The translations under genes were made by a program, and so were the position numbers. A stretch of 38,560 nucleotides of DNA from the NCBI GenBank assembly GCA_025356245.1, contig JANXUO010000112.1, positions 1-38,560 of the forward strand, in the 5' to 3' direction. The DNA comes from Hymenobacter sp. GTDB taxonomy: Bacteria; Bacteroidota; Bacteroidia; Cytophagales; Hymenobacteraceae. The notes beneath the pieces were generated by a model. It was not told the origin of the DNA and did not search any database. It was given only the letters and a program-made list of their open reading frames with translations. Each line of letters begins with the position of its first letter. Position 1 is the first letter of the stretch. Shown here piece after piece: positions 9,693 through 18,157 of the stretch.

Positions 9693-11261
9693 ATGAAAAC
9701 CTTCGTTTTTCGCTTGGCAGCCACGGCACTGCTGTTGGGAACCGCTTTCATGGCCAATGCACAATCGCCCTATGTAGGCGAGTCGTTGAACTACGCCCGG
9801 CTGCAGTTTGGGGGACCGGCCCGCACCCAAGGCATTGCCGGAGCCAACGTGGCCCTGGGGGCCGATTTTGGTAACCTTAGCAGCAACCCGGCCGGGCTGG
9901 GGCTGTTCCAGAAATCGGAAGTGCATTTCAGCCCCGGCGTGGGCATTGGCAGCGCCGATGCCAGCGGCACGGGCACAGCCCTCACCAACCAAAAAAACAG
10001 CTTCCACGTGGCCAGCCTGGGCGGGGTGTTCACCAACCGGCGGGCCAGCGACGACGCAGAGAGCGACTGGCGCGGCGGCAGCTTCGCCGTTGGCTTTTCG
10101 CGGGTGACCGACTTCAACACTTCGTTCCAGTACGCCGGGCAGGTGGCCGACAACCGCTCGCTGTTTCAGTACCTGCGCGAGCCGGGGCGAGGCAGCTTTG
10201 GCACGGCTGCCTACCAAAGTGGCATCAATAGCATTGACAAGCAGTATAATCAAGGCACTAACCCCGCATATTCCAATATTGATGGGCTGGCATACGGGGC
10301 TTATCTAAGCGACATCCGCTCGACGCGCAACGGCACCGACACGCTGCGGTTGCTACGCCGCACCGGCCCCATCAGCCAAGGCGAAACAGTGACGACCTCC
10401 GGCTCGGTGTCGCAGCTCGATTTTGGCTACGGTGGCTCCTATAAAGACCGGCTGTTTGTGGGCGGGGCCATCGGCATTGTGTCAAGCAACCGGCGGCAGA
10501 TTCGCAATTTCAGCGAATCCGATGCGCCCGGCGCCGTGACGTTGGCCTTGCGCGACGAAACCCACACCACTGGCACGGGCTTCAACGCCCGCATTGGGGC
10601 CATTTACCGGGCTAACGATGTGCTGCGGCTGGGTGCCTCGGTACAAACGCCCACCTTCATGCAGCTCGATGATACGTATAATACCAGTCTCACCACCACT
10701 TTCTCGCCGGCTTTGCCCATCGCCGGCGGCCAAACCCTGAGTGGCAAAGCAGTGCAAACGCCCGCGGGCGAGTACGCTTACACGCTTACCACGCCGTTTC
10801 GGGCCAACGGCGGAGTGGCCCTGACGCTGGCCAAGCTTGGCTTCATCACCGCCGACGTGGAGTATGTAGGCTATAACCAATCGCGACTCAGCAATCAGCC
10901 CAACAATGCCAACGGCGACGATTACACGTTTTCAGCCGAAAATCAGGGCATTAAGGCCGCTTACCGCAATGCCGTGAACCTGCGCGTAGGCGCCGAGGCG
11001 CGCCTCGACGTTTTCCGCGTCCGGGCCGGCTACGCTTACTACGCCGACCCTTACCAGTATGCGCCCATCGACCGGAGCCAGCAGTTTTATACCGCGGGCC
11101 TGGGCCTGCGCCAGAAAAACTTTTTCCTCGACGTGGCCGGGGTATACACCGCTTACAAGCAGCTTTACTCGCCCTACGCCATCCTGAGCGGGCAGCAGCC
11201 GGTCATCACCGTCAACAACACCCGCTACACCACCACTGTCACGGCTGGGTTCACGTTTTGA
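9693..11261 (+). CDS. OMPP1/FadL-like outer membrane beta-barrel protein
   Basis: A 522-residue predicted outer membrane protein. The signal peptide ends at ANAQ (about residue 24). The N-terminal mature part, RTQGIAGANVALGADFGNLSSNPAGLGLF, matches the family hallmark (asymmetric N-terminal plug with an NPAGL motif) of FadL/TodX/OMPP1 transporters for hydrophobic compounds. The rest alternates polar and hydrophobic residues as in beta-strands, and the last residues TTTVTAGFTF end in Phe, the usual barrel end signal. I chose the ATG at 9693; an upstream ATG at 9633 would place 20 residues before the signal peptide and overlap the terminator. The substrate is unknown. Confidence 0.8.
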   Translation: MKTFVFRLAATALLLGTAFMANAQSPYVGESLNYARLQFGGPARTQGIAGANVALGADFGNLSSNPAGLGLFQKSEVHFSPGVGIGSADASGTGTALTNQKNSFHVASLGGVFTNRRASDDAESDWRGGSFAVGFSRVTDFNTSFQYAGQVADNRSLFQYLREPGRGSFGTAAYQSGINSIDKQYNQGTNPAYSNIDGLAYGAYLSDIRSTRNGTDTLRLLRRTGPISQGETVTTSGSVSQLDFGYGGSYKDRLFVGGAIGIVSSNRRQIRNFSESDAPGAVTLALRDETHTTGTGFNARIGAIYRANDVLRLGASVQTPTFMQLDDTYNTSLTTTFSPALPIAGGQTLSGKAVQTPAGEYAYTLTTPFRANGGVALTLAKLGFITADVEYVGYNQSRLSNQPNNANGDDYTFSAENQGIKAAYRNAVNLRVGAEARLDVFRVRAGYAYYADPYQYAPIDRSQQFYTAGLGLRQKNFFLDVAGVYTAYKQLYSPYAILSGQQPVITVNNTRYTTTVTAGFTF

Positions 11262-11284
11262 CGATTTGCGCAATCGCAATAAAG

Positions 11285-11345
11285 TAAAGAACGAGGAATG
11301 AAGAATTTTGGCTTCCATCGCCAATTCTTCATTCCTCGTTCTTTA
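11285..11345. terminator. Perfect 23-bp inverted repeat between convergent genes
   Basis: The arms at 11285-11307 and 11323-11345 are perfect reverse complements over 23 bp with a 15-base loop. It lies between the stop of the FadL-like gene (11261) and the stop of the convergent gene (11362), consistent with a bidirectional terminator. The left arm is almost free of C. Confidence 0.7.
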
Positions 11346-11361
11346 TTAGGTAGGCGAAGCG

Positions 11362-13125
11362 CTACTCCAGCGGCAACTGCCCAAACCAGAGGGTTTTGCC
11401 GCTCTTGTTTTCGCCGAAGAAAACGATTTGCTTGGTGCTGGCCCCGATGGGCAGTGTCGAGTACTTGTTGCTGACGTAGTATTTGCCCTCCTTCGTCACG
11501 CCGAAGGCTTTTTGAACGCCGATGGTGGCCGCACCCAGGTCGATGCGCGTGACGCTGGGGTAGCTGATGGTTTCGCGCTCGGTGGGGTCAAATAAGCCGC
11601 CTTTGCTGCCGTCGGCGGTAAGGCCAGAAACGGTGCGCCAGCCGTCCATCTCGAAGAACGTCCAGAACACGGCCTTGCCATCGGCAGTGCTGCGCATGAA
11701 CTGGGACGTGGGGGCCATCGAAGCCGTGGCGTTGTTTTCGGTGCGGCGTACGCCGTACTGTGCCCGCAGTGCGCCCTGGCCCGTAAAGTGGAAAAGCAGC
11801 ATATCGCCGTAGCTGCGGGTGGGGCCAATGGAACCGCCAGCGGTGCCGGTAAGGGTGCCGAGCAGCTTGTTGCCGCCGTTGGAGCCAGCGTGGGCCTTGA
11901 AGTTCTGGCCTCCAATAAAGATGTCGCCGTTGGGGGTTTCGCTGGCTAGGTTAATGGCGAAGCGCTTGCCGGTGTAGTCGGGGGTGCGCTTCTGGCCGGG
12001 CGGCACCTGCTGCTTGGCCTCAAACTCCTTAAGGTCGGTTTTAGTGAGCCAGGCCACTTTTCCATCCTTAATCTTGCCCAGCACGAAGTTTTTGGCTTTG
12101 AAGGAGTCTTCGGCGCTCATGCCGGCCGTGGGCGTGGGCATGGCTTCGGCGTAGTAATCGTCGGTTTTGGCGTTGGCGGGGCCGTAGAGCAACACGCCAC
12201 CATCGGCCATTGGCACAAAACCATTTACCAACCAAGCACTTACTGGAGAATCTACGCGCAACTTGTCTTTCACGTTGCCTTCGGCCCCGACGCGCAGGTA
12301 CTGGTACTCGGTGGCGGGGTGCAGGCCTTTTGTTTTGCCAGCGCCCTTGGTGTAGGCCAGCATGATGGCCACATCGGGCGAGGGCCGGCCGGTGTCGTCG
12401 GCTTCCTCGTCCTGGTCAAGGCCAATGGCGCCCATCTCCACGTAGCTCTGGGCCACGTCGGTGTCGAGGTAGGTGTCTTTGTCCAGCTCGGCGTCTTTGG
12501 TGAAGTGCAGCAGGTGCAAGCCGATTTTCAGACCCTTGACGTTGGTCAGGCGCACGTTTTCAGAGGCCAGCACCAAACTGCCGCCGGTGGCATCGTCGTC
12601 CACGTGGCTCAAGTAGTGAAAGCCGCCACCGGCCTCGGTCTTGGGCTTGATGGTTTCGAGCAGCTTCACCCGCTTGCGGTAGCCGCCGCCCAGCCAGCTC
12701 CATTTGTACTCGATGAGGCGGCGACGGATGAGGATGGTACCGGGCGGCGTGGCAATGGCCGCAAAAGCCGCAAAACCGACGCCGGCCGCGGTGGCCTCGA
12801 TGGTAATGGCCTCCTTGGAGTAGTTTTCGCCCCGGTAGCCCTTCACCTTTTCCATCGGAATGCTCGCCTCTTCCACACCCAGCAGGTTGTACTTAGTGTC
12901 GAAGTGGTAGGTTTGGGAAGCTACCTCCTTGGTAGTGCTTTTGGTGATGAAGCGCAGGTCAATTTTGCCGGCGGCGTTGTCCACCGATACGTCTTCGAGG
13001 TAGCCGCGCTTGGCTTTGCCCGATACGTCGTGAAACTTCTCGATGTCGAGCTTTTGGGCGATGGTCGGGACGGCCAGCAAGCCCGTTGCCAGCAGCAGCG
13101 CGGCGGAAGTAAGCAGATTTTTCAT
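11362..13125 (-). CDS. Large secreted protein of unknown function
   Basis: A 587-residue exported protein. The signal peptide is residues 1-23 (ends PTIAQ). Next comes KRGYLEDVSVDNAAGKIDLRFITKS, then one hydrophobic glycine-rich stretch (AAGVGFAAFAAIATPPGT, about residue 115). The C-terminal two thirds contain repeated segments such as GGVLLYGPAN, GDIFIGGQNFK, GDMLLFHFTG and GKYYVSNKYS, which suggest short beta-strands, possibly a propeller (inference). I recognise no catalytic motif and no T9SS sorting domain at the C-terminus. It is a single gene, convergent with the FadL-like gene and downstream of another small secreted protein gene. I do not assign a function. Confidence 0.8.
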   Translation of the reverse strand: MKNLLTSAALLLATGLLAVPTIAQKLDIEKFHDVSGKAKRGYLEDVSVDNAAGKIDLRFITKSTTKEVASQTYHFDTKYNLLGVEEASIPMEKVKGYRGENYSKEAITIEATAAGVGFAAFAAIATPPGTILIRRRLIEYKWSWLGGGYRKRVKLLETIKPKTEAGGGFHYLSHVDDDATGGSLVLASENVRLTNVKGLKIGLHLLHFTKDAELDKDTYLDTDVAQSYVEMGAIGLDQDEEADDTGRPSPDVAIMLAYTKGAGKTKGLHPATEYQYLRVGAEGNVKDKLRVDSPVSAWLVNGFVPMADGGVLLYGPANAKTDDYYAEAMPTPTAGMSAEDSFKAKNFVLGKIKDGKVAWLTKTDLKEFEAKQQVPPGQKRTPDYTGKRFAINLASETPNGDIFIGGQNFKAHAGSNGGNKLLGTLTGTAGGSIGPTRSYGDMLLFHFTGQGALRAQYGVRRTENNATASMAPTSQFMRSTADGKAVFWTFFEMDGWRTVSGLTADGSKGGLFDPTERETISYPSVTRIDLGAATIGVQKAFGVTKEGKYYVSNKYSTLPIGASTKQIVFFGENKSGKTLWFGQLPLE

Positions 13126-13316
13126 GGTCGGACGAGGGGTTGATTACCAGTTGGTTTGAATACCACAAAGGAATACCCACCGGCGGCCTGCTGTCAATCC
13201 GTGCTGCGCCGCATTTTTTTATCCGGGCTGGCACGGAGGCCAGGCCTCCCCGCCGCCGGGGCCAGCCCCGAGGCCGCGCTGTTTCTTCTTGCCCGGCCTA
13301 CACGCCACTAAGCAGC

Positions 13317-13376
13317 AGCCCCGAAACCCGAGAACCGCACTGGCAGGGTGAGCCAGGGTTCTCGAACTTCGGGGCT
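13317..13376. terminator. 20-bp imperfect hairpin downstream of the small secreted protein gene
   Basis: The arms at 13317-13336 and 13357-13376 match in 17 of 20 positions (AGCCCCGAA... and ...TTCGGGGCT), with a nested TGGC/GCCA pair in the loop. It lies 36 bases beyond the stop of the minus-strand gene at 13413. No T-run follows, so the terminator role is tentative. Confidence 0.5.
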
Positions 13377-13412
13377 AATAACTTAGGGGTAAAAGCCTGA
13401 CTCAGACAGCTA

Positions 13413-13838
13413 CTAGCGGCCGGCCGTCAGCGCGGTGGGGGTGATGGCTGCGGGGGTAGCCGTGGGGCACACCACACTCAGCAGGCCCGTGCCTTCGTAG
13501 CGCACCTGCACGGCGTAGCGGTAGCGGGCAGCGCCCAAGCTTACCAGCACGGCGTAGTTGCCGGTGGGCAGGGTGCTAAACCCAAAGCGGTGGCCGTAAG
13601 CCGGGGCCTTGGTGGCTTCGCTGAACAACACTTGGTCGGTGCTGAGCTGCACGACCTGCACCCGGCCCGGCTCCTGGGCGGGGTTGGCAATGCGCACTTG
13701 AAAGCTGCTGGCGTCGGCCCGCACCAATTGGACGGGGGCAGCCTCCTGGGCCTGAACGGCGGGGGCATTTCCCAGAAACAACGCCACGGCGGCAGCAGCG
13801 GTGGCAAACGAAGAGCGGAGAATGGTGAAGAAGTTCAT
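13413..13838 (-). CDS. Small secreted protein, beta-sandwich-like, unknown function
   Basis: A 141-residue exported protein. The signal peptide covers residues 1-30 (ends VQAQ). The mature part, FQVRIANPAQEPGRVQVVQ...FGFSTLPTGNYAVLVSLGAARYRYAVQVRY, has the strand pattern and the 'L..GNY.V.V' motif seen in small Bacteroidota beta-sandwich secreted domains, but it is too short and lacks the conserved end needed to call a T9SS sorting domain. I chose the ATG at 13838 because the signal peptide starts there; the frame continues 38 codons upstream without signal-like character. It is a single gene, and its role is unknown. Confidence 0.7.
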   Translation of the reverse strand: MNFFTILRSSFATAAAAVALFLGNAPAVQAQEAAPVQLVRADASSFQVRIANPAQEPGRVQVVQLSTDQVLFSEATKAPAYGHRFGFSTLPTGNYAVLVSLGAARYRYAVQVRYEGTGLLSVVCPTATPAAITPTALTAGR

Positions 13839-14245
13839 GGCGTTTGGGGGGTTGAAGTGGGTTGGTTGCTCGGTGAAGACCGCGCCCGCTGCTGTTCGGA
13901 AGTGAACCGCAGCGGCCTGGTGTTGCCAAGGTGATTTCAAGCCCCGTGCCATATTTATAACTAACTGATTTTGAAAATTTTATGTCATTATTTTGTTTTT
14001 AAGAGTTTCGAAAAAGTGTCCATTGACGGACAGGTGTCCGGTTGCAGACGCCCACTTTGGTGGATTTTTTACTTGTTTCGAGCGGGGACGAGCTTTTTAT
14101 CGCTTGGTCGCGAATGCCTGCGTTGTTGTGGTACGAAAGAAGCATCTCAACCTTGTAAACGCACTAAATACAGGAGTCAAGCACACCCAGCCAGCCGGGT
14201 GTATCGGTGCTCATCCCAACACAACTCACGACCAAACCCTGCACC
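13839..14245. other. 407-base gap with no supported gene
   Basis: This gap lies upstream of the small secreted protein gene and downstream of the T9SS cargo gene. Bases 13950-14030 are unusually AT-rich for this genome (ATATTTATAACTAACTGATT and similar), which fits a promoter region. Open frames at 13971 and 13993 run into the opposite-strand T9SS gene and have no recognisable content. Confidence 0.5.
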
Positions 14246-15172
14246 CTACTCCACTACCAGACGCTGGCACACATCGGCCCGACCGGGCACACGCAGCAGA
14301 TACAGGCCAGCGGGCACCGCGCCCAAGTCGAGGAGGCGCTCGGTGACGGGGCCGGCACTGGGGCGGGCGGGCCAGGCGCGAAGTAAGCGACCTTGGCTGT
14401 CAACTATTTCCAAAGCAGCGTGGGCCAGGGCAGCGTCGGCGGTGCGCAGTACAAATTGCCCGTTGGTGCTGGGGTTGGGATAAACTTGCCAGGCTAGCTG
14501 GGCCGCGCCCTGGGCGGTGGCAGCCGGCAAAGTCAGCGTCAGGTCATCCAACAAAAGCACAGCCGTGGTGGACGACCGCGTACTGCCTACCGACAAGTAA
14601 ATACGCAGGGAATCGGGCTGTAAGCTGCTGGGCCCGTAGGTGATGGGCAGCGTGGCCAGTGTGTAAACGGCCGTGTTGGCCGCCGGAGCCACCAAGTAGC
14701 GCGTGCCCACGCCCACCTGCCGCACGGCAGTGCCCGCGCCCCGGCGTAATTCGAGGTAGACGTTGGCCGAATCGTTGGCGGCCCCGCTGAAGCGGTACCA
14801 AAACTGCACCTGCGTGGGCCGCGCCGTGAACGGAATGCCGCCCCGAAAGGCGGTGTTGAACGTTGGCCCCACGCGGCTCACATCGCCCAACACGAGTACG
14901 CCAGGCAGGTTTTGGCCAAAAATTGACTGCACCGCCACCCGCGCCGCGAAGCTGCCACCGTGAGCCGTGGTCGTTTTGCTGACCGTGCCCTGCGACACCG
15001 CCAGGCCAAGGCGGGCATAGAGGTCGTCGCTCGTGACCCAACCCTGGGGCACGTCGCCGCCATTCCGCGTGAGCCAAGTTTCCAAGCCGCCGTTGGGGAT
15101 GGTTTGGGCCAGCAGGCGCGTGGGCAACGCCATGGCCAACAGCAACAGTGCAAAGAGGAAAGCAGATTTCAT
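14246..15172 (-). CDS. T9SS-secreted protein with jelly-roll-like domain
   Basis: A 308-residue secreted protein. The signal peptide is residues 1-22 (ends RLLAQ). The N-terminal mature part, PNGGLETWLTR...DVPQGWVTSD, and the pattern VQFWYRF...NVYLELRRG...LRIYLSVGS...LLLDDLTLTL are typical of Bacteroidota carbohydrate-binding-like jelly-roll domains (PCMD/CBM type). The last 75 residues are a type A T9SS sorting domain: VYPNPSTNGQFVLRT, then LEIVDSQGRLLRAW, then LGAVPAGLYLLRV. It should therefore cross the outer membrane through the T9SS and be released or surface-anchored. There is no catalytic domain; a binding role is inferred. Confidence 0.85.
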   Translation of the reverse strand: MKSAFLFALLLLAMALPTRLLAQTIPNGGLETWLTRNGGDVPQGWVTSDDLYARLGLAVSQGTVSKTTTAHGGSFAARVAVQSIFGQNLPGVLVLGDVSRVGPTFNTAFRGGIPFTARPTQVQFWYRFSGAANDSANVYLELRRGAGTAVRQVGVGTRYLVAPAANTAVYTLATLPITYGPSSLQPDSLRIYLSVGSTRSSTTAVLLLDDLTLTLPAATAQGAAQLAWQVYPNPSTNGQFVLRTADAALAHAALEIVDSQGRLLRAWPARPSAGPVTERLLDLGAVPAGLYLLRVPGRADVCQRLVVE

Positions 15173-15492
15173 GATGCAAGAAAGTTAGTGCGCGCTGCAA
15201 GGTAAGCAGCAGCAGGCCAGACCCAAAAGCAAGGTGTCACAACGCAGGATTTTCAAGCTGGGCTGCTCACCCCGACTGGCCGCGGCGGCTGCTCGCGCAG
15301 TCATTGCTTGGCCGCGCCATCGTCGCCAGAAAAACGACGATATTGAGCAGGTTGACGTAGCCGGGAAGAGGCAGGAAACAGCGCCGGGCAAGTTGTGCCG
15401 CTACAGGACTGGGCCGACGAGGCAGGGCACGCAGCGGCATCTCTTGAGTAAAGCAGCTATGTCGGGCCGGCAGGTTTTCGGCTGCCAGCCGC
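15173..15492. other. 320-base gap with no supported gene
   Basis: This gap lies between the starts and stops of two minus-strand genes. Short frames on both strands (for example 15234-15515 plus and 15267-15554 minus) give Arg/Ala-rich products without recognisable motifs. I see no hairpin with a T-run and no clear promoter box. Confidence 0.4.
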
Positions 15493-16068
15493 CTACTCCG
15501 CCAGCCGAAACGTGAGCGGCAGCACGTACTGCACGGCCACCGGGTGCGAACCAAGGCGGCCCGGTATCCACTTGCCGGGAATGCTGTGGGCGATGCGCAT
15601 GGCTTCTTCGTCGCAGCCGCTGCCTAGCCTGTTTAACAACTTGTATCCCGAGATTTGGCCCAGCGTATCTATCACAAAGCTAACCACTAAACGCCCCTGC
15701 ACGTTTTGTGCCTGGGCCTGCATGGGGTAGTTAAGTTGGGTGGTGTAGGCAGCCAGCGCCGCATCGCCGCCGATGAACAGCGGAGGCTGGTCGAGCAGGC
15801 GGGTCTTCCACACGCCGGGGGCCGTTTCGGCGAGATAAAACGCATCGGCCGCGGGCCGGTAGTACAGCAGTCGTTGCTTGTCGTGGTCGTAGCGCTGCAC
15901 CAACACCTGCTGCTGCGCAGGCGTGCGACCAAAATATTCCCAAACGCCCACCTTGGTTTTTTTGGTCATCATGCCCCGCTCCCACTCGGTTTCGTGCAGT
16001 TTTTGGGCCGCCACAGCGGCCGATGTAAACAACAGGCAAAGAATAATCCTGTAGCGTAGCGTTTTCAT
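15493..16068 (-). CDS. TonB C-terminal-domain protein with YwqK-like N-terminal part
   Basis: A 191-residue exported protein. The signal peptide is residues 1-21 (ends AVAAQ). Residues 28-75 (GMMTKKTKVGVWEYFGRTPAQQQVLVQRYDHDKQRLLYY is the region) resemble the 'K.GVWEYY' repeats that come before TonB-C domains in many Cytophagales. Residues 110-191 are a TonB-C fold: YPMQAQAQNVQGRLVVSFVI, GQISGYKLL, GCDEEAMRIAHSIPGKWIPG and a final VQYVLPLTFRL. A role in energy or signal transfer to outer membrane receptors is inferred from the family. It is a single gene with an AT-rich upstream region. Confidence 0.78.
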   Translation of the reverse strand: MKTLRYRIILCLLFTSAAVAAQKLHETEWERGMMTKKTKVGVWEYFGRTPAQQQVLVQRYDHDKQRLLYYRPAADAFYLAETAPGVWKTRLLDQPPLFIGGDAALAAYTTQLNYPMQAQAQNVQGRLVVSFVIDTLGQISGYKLLNRLGSGCDEEAMRIAHSIPGKWIPGRLGSHPVAVQYVLPLTFRLAE

Positions 16069-16245
16069 GAGGCAGGAAGGGTAAGTGGGACGAGAACGAA
16101 AATTAACAAAAATTTCGCTAAAGACCTAGGACTAACCTGCAAAAAATTTAATTTAATTACTAATTCTCGTTTTTTATTTATATTTCACCAAAAACCATAA
16201 CCATGGGGGCACCATAGGCGGCTATCGGCAACCCGCCGCTACGGC

Positions 16246-17544
16246 CTAGTGCGCCGGCAGCGCCTCGGTAGCGGGGGCCAGCGCCGCGGGCGGGTGCTTC
16301 CGCAACGAGCGCACGGCCAGCCCCACGCTGACTAGCGTCAGCACCGCGCCCAGCAGGAATGGCGCTCCGGGGAAATACACCGGCGCGGCCGGGCCGGTGA
16401 AGTGGGCAAATAAGTACGTCATCAGCAACGGCCCTACCACGCCGGTGGCGCTGATGAGGCTGGTGAGCGAGCCCTGCAATTCGCCCTGCTCGTTGGCCGG
16501 CACTTGCCCCGAAATAGTACCTTGCAGCGCCGGCCCCGCCAGTCCGCCCAGGCAGTACGGGGCCAAAAAGGCCAGCATCATCCACCCCTGCGAGGCAAAG
16601 GCAAATAGCACAAAGCCCACCACGTAGCAGCTCAGGCCAATGACGATGGCCCGTGCCGCGCCCAGCTTCGGGATGGCCACCCGCACCAGCCCGCCCTGCA
16701 CCAACCCCGAAAATAACCCCACTACAGCCAGCGAAATGCCAACGGCCTTTTCCGTCCACCCAAACTTGAGCATGGTGTAAAACGTCCAGACCGACTGGGT
16801 GGCCGAACCCGCCAGGTAAATGAGTATCAGCGAGGCCACCAGGCCCAGCACGGCCGGGTAGCGACGCAGGCGCAGCAGCGACGCCACGGGGTTGGCCCGC
16901 GCCCACTCGAAGGGCCGCCGCTGGACCAGGGCCAGCGACTCGGGCAGCACCAGCAGGCCGTAGAGGAAATTGCACAGGCTCAGGCCCGCCGCCACCATAA
17001 ACGGCACCCGCGACCCGAAATCGGCCAGCAGCCCCCCCAGGGCCGGCCCCACGATAAAGCCGATGCCAAAGGCTGCCCCCACCAGCCCAAAATTTTGGGC
17101 GCGTTTTTCGGGGGTGCTGATGTCGGCAATGTAGGCCGTGGCCGTGGTGAAGCTAGCCCCGGTGATGCCCGCAATGACGCGGCCCACAAACACCCAGCCC
17201 AACGTCGGGGCCAGGCTCAGAAATACATAATCGAGCCCCAGGCCCAGCAGCGAGGCCAGCAGCACCGGCCGCCGCCCCAGCTTGTCGGAGAGGCCGCCCA
17301 TTACCGGAGCAAAGCAAAACTGCGCACTCGCGTAGGCAAACGTGAGCCAGCCCGAATACTCCGAGGCCCGGCTCAGCCCCTCGCCCGTAAGCTGCCGGAT
17401 GAGCTTGGGCACCACCGGAATGATAAGCCCCAGCCCAATCACGTCAATCAGAATGGTGACGAAGATAAACCCCAGCGCCGGGGCGCGCGGAGTGCGCTGG
17501 GCGGCCTGAGGCGACGGGCTGGAGGCACTGTTTTCGTTGCTCAT
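16246..17544 (-). CDS. Tet-family MFS efflux transporter
   Basis: A 432-residue 12-helix major facilitator (DHA1, TCR/Tet group) that would export a small molecule in exchange for protons. TM1 carries ILIDVIGLGLIIPVVPKLI, followed by the MFS motif A GGLSDKLGRRPVLL after TM2 and by GRVIAGITGASFTTATAYIAD (motif C region), as in TetA. The central cytoplasmic linker (LALVQRRPFEWARANPVASL) is typical of this group. Chromosomal members in Cytophagales are common and do not by themselves prove tetracycline resistance. I chose the ATG at 17544; a TTG one codon upstream is possible. No TetR regulator is adjacent. Confidence 0.88.
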   Translation of the reverse strand: MSNENSASSPSPQAAQRTPRAPALGFIFVTILIDVIGLGLIIPVVPKLIRQLTGEGLSRASEYSGWLTFAYASAQFCFAPVMGGLSDKLGRRPVLLASLLGLGLDYVFLSLAPTLGWVFVGRVIAGITGASFTTATAYIADISTPEKRAQNFGLVGAAFGIGFIVGPALGGLLADFGSRVPFMVAAGLSLCNFLYGLLVLPESLALVQRRPFEWARANPVASLLRLRRYPAVLGLVASLILIYLAGSATQSVWTFYTMLKFGWTEKAVGISLAVVGLFSGLVQGGLVRVAIPKLGAARAIVIGLSCYVVGFVLFAFASQGWMMLAFLAPYCLGGLAGPALQGTISGQVPANEQGELQGSLTSLISATGVVGPLLMTYLFAHFTGPAAPVYFPGAPFLLGAVLTLVSVGLAVRSLRKHPPAALAPATEALPAH

Positions 17545-17671
17545 CAAAAGCGGGTTAGCGGCTGAATTCTTGCCCAGGGAATGCCTGAATTGTTTCGGCT
17601 CACGCTGGTTTTGTCTATTCGTCTTTGCATCTATTTAACCTCATCTTCCTGGCGGAGCCTTTAATAAAAGA

Positions 17672-18100
17672 CTATTCGTCCTCCGCTTGCAGCCATTTAA
17701 AAGCAGCTTGCTCCTCCACAAAACGCTCGCCCACGAATGGCTTGCCGTCGAAGTAAGTGGGCGGCGGGAAGGCAGCATCGGCCGCCGCATCGCGCAGGTA
17801 CTCGGGCATGAGTAAGTAGGCCAGGCGCGAGCGGCCACCCAGGCGAGGGCCCAGTTCGGGCAGCAGGGTGCGCACCATCCAGCTGGCCCCAACTTGGTGG
17901 GTATTGCGGCGGCGGCGCACGTCGAGGAGCCAGCGGCGGCACTGGCGCAGCTCGGCCTCGGCCAGCAGCGCCCAGTAGCCCTGCTCCATTTCGGCCAGCT
18001 CGATGGGCCGCAGCCAGCGGGCCACCAGCACGTCGAGGTCGGGGCGGTAGCTGACGGCAAGAAAGTCGGCGATGGCAGTAACAGTCAATTTGAAACGCAA
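17672..18100 (-). CDS. STAS/SpoIIAA-like small protein (tentative), TTG start
   Basis: A 142-residue soluble protein beginning LRFKLTVTAIADFLAVSYRP if started at the TTG at 18100. The layout, with a strand ending in YRPDLDVLVARW, a helix with acidic and Leu residues, RRWLLDVRRR, then RLAYLLMPEYLRD and a final EEQAAFKWLQ, resembles the small STAS-like proteins of Cytophagales that bear 'D.L.A.W' and 'A.YLL.P' motifs; this is from memory and tentative. An exact Bacteroidota -7 box (TACTTTTG) lies only 10 bases before this TTG, so the upstream TTG at 18163, which overlaps the divergent acyltransferase start, is unlikely to be used. Confidence 0.65.
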   Translation of the reverse strand: MRFKLTVTAIADFLAVSYRPDLDVLVARWLRPIELAEMEQGYWALLAEAELRQCRRWLLDVRRRRNTHQVGASWMVRTLLPELGPRLGGRSRLAYLLMPEYLRDAAADAAFPPPTYFDGKPFVGERFVEEQAAFKWLQAEDE

Positions 18101-18110
18101 TGGTTCGCCG

Positions 18111-18118
18111 CAAAAGTA
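18111..18118 (-). promoter_or_regulatory. Bacteroidota -7 box TACTTTTG before the STAS-like gene
   Basis: The minus strand reads TACTTTTG, an exact match to TAnnTTTG. The proposed start codon is 10 bases downstream, implying a leader of only a few bases. No TTG is present at the usual -33 distance. Confidence 0.45.
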
Positions 18119-18157
18119 CGGTTCGCCCCGCCCGGCCGCCGTATTTTGCCGGCCCCA

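Noticed and set aside
13993-14346. A 117-codon frame in the AT-rich gap
   Set aside because: It overlaps the T9SS sorting domain of the opposite-strand gene, and the product has no recognisable feature.
15267-15554. A minus-strand frame with a hydrophobic piece (GYVNLLNIVVFLATM)
   Set aside because: It overlaps the TonB-C protein gene end, its remaining sequence is Arg-rich noise, and no family is recognisable.
16246-17544. Possible acquired tetracycline resistance determinant
   Set aside because: The protein is a Tet-like MFS exporter, but there is no TetR, no mobile element next to it and its base composition is native; resistance cannot be claimed.
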